This document shows, piece after piece, positions 54,933 to 59,776 of a stretch of 59,776 nucleotides of DNA. The stretch's first letter is position 1. Each line of letters opens with the position of its first letter. This DNA is from Acidiferrobacterales bacterium (GTDB taxonomy: Bacteria > Pseudomonadota > Gammaproteobacteria > Arenicellales > JAJDZL01). The stretch spans positions 1 to 59,776 of the forward strand of contig JAPPIB010000048.1 of NCBI GenBank assembly GCA_028820695.1. Reading direction: 5' to 3'. The position numbers and the translations under genes are program-made. The notes under the pieces were generated by a model that saw only the letters and a program-made list of their open reading frames with translations, ran no database searches and was not told the origin of the DNA.

Positions 54933-55641
54933 TTGCAGGTTGTCCTTAGCTGAATTGTTGTTAATCTGAGGTCGCGACTGTCTGTCGCGTTGTCTCACGC
55001 ATGTGACAGAATGTCGCCAATCTGGAAGATATGCGGATTATATTCAACGATACAAAGCCCGTCAGAATATGTGGTGGGTGTTGCGCAGCTGGCGTCCCCG
55101 ATGATTGCGACCGAAGACCTTCAGTCAGTTCGCCGGCATCCATTCATTCCAGAAACGCCAATACGGGCCAGGAAACACCGACGGCATGCGTCGAATCCAT
55201 ATCAGCAGGCGCAGTCATCATCGGCTTACCCTGCCACATTGGACGGATGAGTTGGTCTGAAAGCAGAAGGTCGAAACAGTATAAATTCCGTTATAACAGG
55301 CAGTTATAATTGAATTAATGCGTCGCTGAAAAGTTCGCTTTTGGCTTGGTTCCGAGACTTTCGCCGATGCCCGATTGCTGAGCAAAAGCCTGTATGCCGA
55401 CACGCCTGGCAAGGACACGCCAACCTGATAACTGGCGGCAGTGTCTCAGGTCGGGTAAGGCACAGGCGGTTTCGGCGGATGATTGCAAGCAGGCAAAAAC
55501 CGATCACAGGCAGCGAATCGGGGATGTCAGAGGCGATTGCCAGGCCGAGGTTCTGCATGCGAAGTCAGGTCTCAATCGCAACGTACTGAAAATCGGTTGG
55601 TACGCCGTGCTGTCTAGAAAATAACACTGCTTGATCTTGTC
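54933..55641. other. Long intergenic region without recognised genes
   Basis: About 700 bases between divergent genes. Short frames on both strands look random; none has a convincing start or family motif. The region must hold promoters for the MFS gene and the proline-racemase gene. No repeats, tRNA or clear operator were seen. Confidence 0.4.
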
Positions 55642-56742
55642 ATGTTCGATTACAGAATTCCCAAGTTTTCCAATGTCATCCACGCCGTGGACCTGCATGC
55701 CTGTGGCGAGCCCGGCCGGGTCATTGTCGGAGGTCTCCCGGATGTGCCCGGCAAGACGATGTACGAGAAGATGTGCCACCTTGAACGGAATGGTGACGAC
55801 TTGCGCAAGCGGATGCTGCGTGAACCTCGAGGCTATCCTGCGGCCAACTGCAACATCGTATTTCCGTCACAGAACCCGCAAGCGGACGCAGGATTCGTAA
55901 TTCTGGAACAGGTCGAGTATCCGTTGATGTCGGGCTCGAACATAATCTGTGTAGCCACCGCACTCATCGAGACAGGTATGGTTGAGGTCACGGAACCTGA
56001 GACCATACTGACATTGGAGGCACCTGCCGGATTGGTCGAGGTCACTGCTGAGGTGGTCGATGGAAAGGCCAAAGGCATCACTTTCGAAAATGTACCGGCA
56101 TTTGCCGTTCATCTGGACCAGACCATTGATGTACCGGAACTTGGCAAGGTCACGGTTGACGTCGCCTGGGGCGGTATGTTCTATGTCATAGCGGACGCTG
56201 AACGGCTGCAGATCGCGTTGCTTCCAGACCGGGCCGGTGAAATTACCCGTGCCGGAGAGATGATCAAGGCCGCAGCACGGGAACAGTTGCCGTGTGTACA
56301 CCCGGAAAACCCTGATGTGTCCGGAGTCACAATCTGTGTGATGACAGGCACTCCCACAGCAGTCGATGCGACTGCGAAAAATGCTGTGGTTGTCTCATCC
56401 GGTCAACTCGATTGGCAACGGCCGACAACATGGACTGGCATTGTGGACCGCTCGCCATGCGGGACCGGAACCTGTGCCCGCATGGCCGCACTGTATGCAA
56501 AAGGTGAGCTGGGGTTAAACCAGGATTATCACCATGAGGGAATTCTGGGAACAATCTTCACCGGTCGACTGATTCGCGAAACTCGAATTGGCGACCTGAC
56601 TGCAGTGGTTCCGACCATCCGCGGGCAGGCCTGGATCACTTCAATCGCTGAATACGTAGTGGACCCCGACGACCCATTCCCGAACGGGTTTACCGTTGGC
56701 GATATATGGGGCGGCGCTATCGATGAGCCGCAGGCTCACTGA
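55642..56742 (+). CDS. Proline racemase family protein (Ser/Cys catalytic pair)
   Basis: 366 residues of the proline racemase/hydroxyproline epimerase/dehydratase superfamily, starting VIHAVDLHACGEPGRVIVGG. The second catalytic Cys is intact in DRSPCGTGTCARM. The first site, usually MCGHG or MSGHN, reads MSGSN, so a Ser replaces Cys and the neighbouring His is Ser. A Ser/Cys pair is more often linked to 4-hydroxyproline 2-epimerase or racemase than to trans-3-hydroxyproline dehydratase, which uses Thr at the second site. The exact substrate is open. Confidence 0.85.
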   Translation: MFDYRIPKFSNVIHAVDLHACGEPGRVIVGGLPDVPGKTMYEKMCHLERNGDDLRKRMLREPRGYPAANCNIVFPSQNPQADAGFVILEQVEYPLMSGSNIICVATALIETGMVEVTEPETILTLEAPAGLVEVTAEVVDGKAKGITFENVPAFAVHLDQTIDVPELGKVTVDVAWGGMFYVIADAERLQIALLPDRAGEITRAGEMIKAAAREQLPCVHPENPDVSGVTICVMTGTPTAVDATAKNAVVVSSGQLDWQRPTTWTGIVDRSPCGTGTCARMAALYAKGELGLNQDYHHEGILGTIFTGRLIRETRIGDLTAVVPTIRGQAWITSIAEYVVDPDDPFPNGFTVGDIWGGAIDEPQAH

Positions 56743-56837
56743 TTCTGGAGCGGATGACAGGCTAACGCCGGTTGTGCCGGCTTGGATGCTGACTGTCCTG
56801 TTGGCCTGAAACCCTGAATTCGGTCGATCCTTTCCGG

Positions 56838-57308
56838 TCAGGAACAACAGTCTGCAGTCGCTTTCAGATCGGGTTCGTACGTTTTGCTGTGTGTGCCTTC
56901 AGCGCAGCATTGTTCCTGTCCTGCATCAATCTTGCGTGAATATACGTTCGCATCCCCCATGGAATGATACGCTTCCCAAGCTATTCCAGCAGGGTCTTTC
57001 AACCATGACTTTGCGGAATGGGAATAACAGCAGACAACTTCGCCTTCGTCAAACAAAGTCACATTCGCCTGTTTCAGATTCTTGCGCAAATCGTCCAGCT
57101 CGACTTCTTCGTCGACCTGGATGCCGAGGTGATCCACACCCGATCGGTCCACCCGCGTTGAGATGGCGAAATTCACTCTTGGGTCATCAAGAAGCCACTT
57201 GGCATAGTCATGGTGAACCTTGGTTGGCTTCTCACCGAACAGTTGGCTGTAGAAGCTGATGCTTCGTTCTAGATCGTCAACGCCAATATGAATATGAAAC
57301 CGCTTCAT
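56838..57308 (-). CDS. ArsI/CadI-type VOC protein (possible C-As lyase)
   Basis: 156 residues. One VOC domain starts FHIHIGVDDLERSISFY, and YAKWLLDDPRVNFAIS also matches ArsI/CadI relatives. The thiolate pair of ArsI is seen in VVCCYSHSAKSW, and Cys pairs near the C-terminus (EQCCAEG and DCCS) are also typical. ArsI cleaves the carbon-arsenic bond of trivalent organoarsenicals. No arsR, arsM or arsP is adjacent, so function rests on motifs alone. Confidence 0.82.
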   Translation of the reverse strand: MKRFHIHIGVDDLERSISFYSQLFGEKPTKVHHDYAKWLLDDPRVNFAISTRVDRSGVDHLGIQVDEEVELDDLRKNLKQANVTLFDEGEVVCCYSHSAKSWLKDPAGIAWEAYHSMGDANVYSRKIDAGQEQCCAEGTHSKTYEPDLKATADCCS

Positions 57309-57852
57309 TTTTGCCTATTCTCCTGAATGTCGGGTTAGTGGGAAATCTGCATGACTGACCGAACATCAGTCAATTCGACGTCGCATTATATTGTCAGATG
57401 TGATTTAATCGAACATGCTGACAAATGCCATAAGTGTGGTCAGAATCAAAAATCACAACCGTGGGCAACCAAAAATAGTACACCTTCGATCATCTCACAG
57501 TGTTCAGCGATGTCGGTCGGTATCCGTACAGCAATACCACCACACTTACTGATGTACTGTATTAAATTTATAAATTGCATCCACCGATCATGGCGCCAAA
57601 ATTTTTCTAACGCGATTTTTGGGGGGATTTACATTTTCATATGAGATTTTTTTGGAATATGCTTACTTACTTGGTTGACTGGAGGGTGGCGATGGTTCCA
57701 GTAAATAAACAATGTAAGCGCGAATTCTGGTTGGCAGATCAGTTGAATTTAACGAATATTTCGTGATCCTTCAACCTTTTTGCGGTTTGAGTGCCGTACC
57801 TTGAGCATGAACACACCCAAGAGATTCCGAAACTGGAGTAACGAGGTGAGTT
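57309..57852. other. AT-rich intergenic region at the edge of accessory DNA
   Basis: About 540 bases, clearly more AT-rich than the region to the left, with frequent stops in all frames and several T or A runs. It marks a change in composition. The protease gene is preceded by GAGGTGAGTT just before its ATG, a plausible ribosome-binding site. No repeat or tRNA found that would mark an integration site. Confidence 0.45.
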
Positions 57853-58734
57853 ATGGTTAAAGGTGCTAACGATCTTGTTGAAACGCAGCTCAATGATTTG
57901 ATTAAAAACATTGAACGCGCCACATCTGGTGACTATTTGTCATATTCTGGTCCAATTGCGTTTGGGGCTGACGATGCAATTCGAGAGGCTGTGGAAACGC
58001 TTAGGAATCGCTCGAAAAGACGCGGTAGAAAGCTATTGATCATTCTGGAAACTCAAGGAGGATTCGCAGAAGTAGCAAGGCGTATCTCTGACACGATAAG
58101 AAATCACTATAAAGTAGTGGATTTTTTGATTCCAAGCCATGCAATGTCCGCTGGAACAATTTTGGCTATGTCTGGTGACGCAATCCACATGGACTACTAT
58201 TCTGTGCTTGGCCCCATTGATCCACAGGTGGAGAGCCAAGATGGGAACAAACTAATCCCCGCGATGGGTTACTTGATCAAATATGAAGAGCTTTTAAGAA
58301 AGGCAAACGCTGGAAATGCAGGAGCAGCTGAACTTTCTATTCTTTTGAATTTTGATCAAGGAGAATTGTATTCCTACGAACAGGCCCGCGATCTCTCCCT
58401 GTCGCTATTAGAAGAATGGCTGGTTAAGTATAAGTTCAAGACTTGGAAAATTACAGCCAAAAAGGGAAAAAAGGTCACTCTGTCAATGAAAAAGGAGCGC
58501 GCACGTGAAATCGCTACAAAACTAAATGATGCTAGACGATGGAATTCCCATGGAATCGGCATTAACATGGAGCGTCTTAGAAAGGATTTGAATTTAAAGA
58601 TTGACGATTTTGGAGAATTTGACGAACTTAACGATTCCATAAAGTCATACCACAAGTTATTGAACGACTATATGCACAAAAGATCACATAGAGCTATTGT
58701 GCACACTCGTAAGACTTATGAACAGTTACTGTAA
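57853..58734 (+). CDS. SDH-type Clp-fold serine protease-like protein (PF01972-like)
   Basis: 293 residues. The core (about 25-130) matches the serine dehydrogenase proteinase group: LLIILETQGGFAEVARRISD (oxyanion strand and helix), the probable nucleophile Ser99 in IPSHAMSAGTILAMSGD, and the following YYSVLGPIDPQ. The C-terminal part is helical and highly charged (Lys/Arg/Glu). No signal peptide or membrane helix seen. Codons are AT-rich compared with the left part of the window, suggesting acquisition. It is followed ten bases later by a small gene. The biological role of this group is poorly known. Confidence 0.8.
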   Translation: MVKGANDLVETQLNDLIKNIERATSGDYLSYSGPIAFGADDAIREAVETLRNRSKRRGRKLLIILETQGGFAEVARRISDTIRNHYKVVDFLIPSHAMSAGTILAMSGDAIHMDYYSVLGPIDPQVESQDGNKLIPAMGYLIKYEELLRKANAGNAGAAELSILLNFDQGELYSYEQARDLSLSLLEEWLVKYKFKTWKITAKKGKKVTLSMKKERAREIATKLNDARRWNSHGIGINMERLRKDLNLKIDDFGEFDELNDSIKSYHKLLNDYMHKRSHRAIVHTRKTYEQLL

Positions 58735-58744
58735 AGAGAATGAA

Positions 58745-58957
58745 ATGAATAAACTATCAATTGACGAGCTCCTCCAAAAGAACCCAGACGTAAAAGAGAT
58801 TTTCGAGGAAAATGCAAGAAAACTTGTAGATTCCCAGGTAACAATTCGCAAGGGGACAAAATATGGGTTGGCTCTTCCTTATGAGGGGAGACAGCCGCTA
58901 CAAGAAGACCAAACTGACAAAAATCCACCTAATGCTGCGTCATACCAGCGTTATTAG
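58745..58957 (+). CDS. Small protein of unknown function, downstream of the SDH-type protease
   Basis: 70 residues starting MNKLSIDELLQKNPDVKEIF, with an amphipathic N-terminal half (EENARKLVDSQ) and a polar, proline-containing tail ending in Tyr. No family recognised. The ATG is ten bases after the protease stop, just after AAAGAGAATGAA, so the two probably form an operon. It could be a substrate, adaptor or inhibitor of the protease (speculative). Confidence 0.6.
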   Translation: MNKLSIDELLQKNPDVKEIFEENARKLVDSQVTIRKGTKYGLALPYEGRQPLQEDQTDKNPPNAASYQRY

Positions 58958-59342
58958 ATTGAATGTATTCTTGATCCATCGTGGAACCTAAAACCTAAGC
59001 CAACCGAAATCGTTTTTGGACTGTAGGTAGCAGCAAAAAATAGGAATACAGGTTCAAAAACTGCTTGCACGACCATACCATCGCTAAAACTCCAAATTGA
59101 TCGCTCTTTCGATCAACAGACGGCGACTCTTCAGACAACTGCCTTGACCCGCTAATCCGAGAAAAAGTGTGAGCGTTTGCGAATGCTATACCGAGTGCCG
59201 TCACAATAAATTTCAGAACACAATCTCCCAAAATTTCTTGACCTGCGTTTCGGAAAAGTAAAACAGTCGCGACTAACCTATGCGAAATCCAACTCACAAC
59301 ACGGTGCGGAATGCTCCTCCCATAGTCGGACGAAATCTTTGT
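58958..59342. other. AT-rich stretch without a recognised gene
   Basis: About 385 bases. A 100-codon frame on the minus strand covers most of it, but it has no good start signal and no recognised motifs. It may be decayed sequence from the C-terminal half of the NYN gene to its right. No terminator hairpin was obvious. Confidence 0.4.
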
Positions 59343-59597
59343 TTATTTGTCACAAACTACAGTTAACTCCGGAATATAGGCTTTCAAAGCCTTGATATAA
59401 GTTGATTGTCGTTCGGGAGCGGCGGGGTTCTCAGGCGTCGATTTCACCCGAGCTGTACAGAAAACAACTGAAACAACGTTGGGATGGGGTTGGAGGATAT
59501 TCTCACAGAGCAGTTTCGGGTCCAACCACTTATACCTCGTATACCTGATCGCCCCGTAGTACAAATTGAATCCATCAATATCGATTGCAGTGCGCAT
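59343..59597 (-). pseudogene. Truncated NYN-domain nuclease (LabA-like)
   Basis: The first 84 residues match the start of an NYN/PIN-like RNase. AIDIDGFNLYYGAIR carries the first catalytic Asp, KWLDPKLLCENIL follows, and then a VSVVFCTARVKSTPENP strand and KALKAYIPELTVV. The chain stops right after the second beta-alpha unit, whereas intact relatives run to about 200 residues with more acidic catalytic positions. The frame ends with a TAA; no continuation was recognised in other frames. Probably a broken gene, or a real short protein that has lost activity. Confidence 0.6.
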
Positions 59598-59776
59598 GTT
59601 CCAATCTGCAAAAGCAAAGGGTCTAAAGAATTGCTTCTCGAGACCCTGCGGCTCGCCGGCAACACGACGAGGGTTGTAGCACAGATTATAGTAATCACTG
59701 AATTATTCTCGCAAGTTTTCTTGCAACCCTGAAATCTCTTTAGACAAGTCAAAAACAAGAAAAGCCCTGCCGGTAT

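Noticed and set aside
55304..55558. 84-residue minus-strand frame with a hydrophobic start and Cys-rich middle
   Set aside because: No good start signal or recognised family. A resemblance to a sorting signal was too weak to keep.
1..59776. CRISPR array, rRNA operon or prophage
   Set aside because: No regularly spaced repeats, no rRNA-like sequence and no structural phage genes were found on reading either strand.

Overview
The window looks like chromosomal DNA of a gammaproteobacterium. Supporting housekeeping genes are rppH, the four-gene tusDCBE/dsrEFHC sulfur relay, bepA, an E. coli-like msrA, yicC-gmk, coq7 (ubiquinone synthesis), panB and a degP-type protease. Base composition is moderate over most of the window. 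It is visibly more AT-rich over about 20.0-29.8 kb and after 57.3 kb, judged by eye. Unusually for this group, the window also holds genes for tetrahydromethanopterin (H4MPT)-linked C1 metabolism: fae, a CitG-like gene, and an AfpA-like flavoprotein/DUF6513/DUF447 trio. It therefore looks like a methylotrophic, or at least formaldehyde-oxidising, heterotroph with sulfur-compound capability. The genus cannot be named from this sequence.

Layout. 0-6 kb: BON protein, tRNA-Gly(CCC), rppH, an Ldh2-family protein, msrA, then a phyH/small membrane protein/panB/DUF488 operon. 6-10.5 kb: a catalytically dead HtrA homologue, dsrEFHC, a large palindrome, bepA. 10.5-17 kb: pterin-cofactor genes (flavoprotein-DUF6513-DUF447, a FolK-FolP fusion, a pterin carbinolamine dehydratase), a Nudix hydrolase and an acyl-CoA dehydrogenase-like protein resembling 3-sulfinopropionyl-CoA desulfinase. 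17-20 kb: SprT-like protein and gamma-glutamyltransferase. 20.1-29.7 kb: a catabolic island of CE4 deacetylase-fold enzyme, three-subunit xanthine-dehydrogenase-type hydroxylase, ABC importer, gene debris and LysR regulator. 30-36 kb: fae, CitG-like gene, a two-component system and degP. 36-51.5 kb: an amine/amino-acid oxidase, gmk-yicC, a Rieske ferredoxin, a glycosyltransferase, an RND pump, a glcDEF-VOC-EEP operon and coq7. 52-57.3 kb: 3-hydroxyacyl-CoA dehydrogenase, MFS transporter, proline-racemase-family enzyme, ArsI-like protein. 57.3 kb to the end: AT-rich accessory DNA with a Clp-fold serine protease, a small partner gene and a broken NYN nuclease.

The most striking structure is a pair of diverged direct repeats flanking the island. 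The tail of intact ggt plus its hairpin (about 19.78-19.97 kb) recurs about 10.5 kb away (about 30.28-30.47 kb) as a ggt relic joined to the intact fae tail. The left copy also keeps a trace of a fae end. This is what one would expect if an ancestral convergent ggt/fae pair had been split by integration of a 10-kb element through homologous sequence.

Functional links (inference). The oxidase at 36.1 kb could release formaldehyde from N-methyl compounds, Fae would condense it with H4MPT, and the pterin genes would help make that cofactor. The DsrEFHC relay and the desulfinase-like enzyme form a sulfur theme. The island reads as one unit for sensing, importing and hydroxylating a probably N-heterocyclic substrate. 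No rRNA, CRISPR array, intact transposase or integrase was seen.
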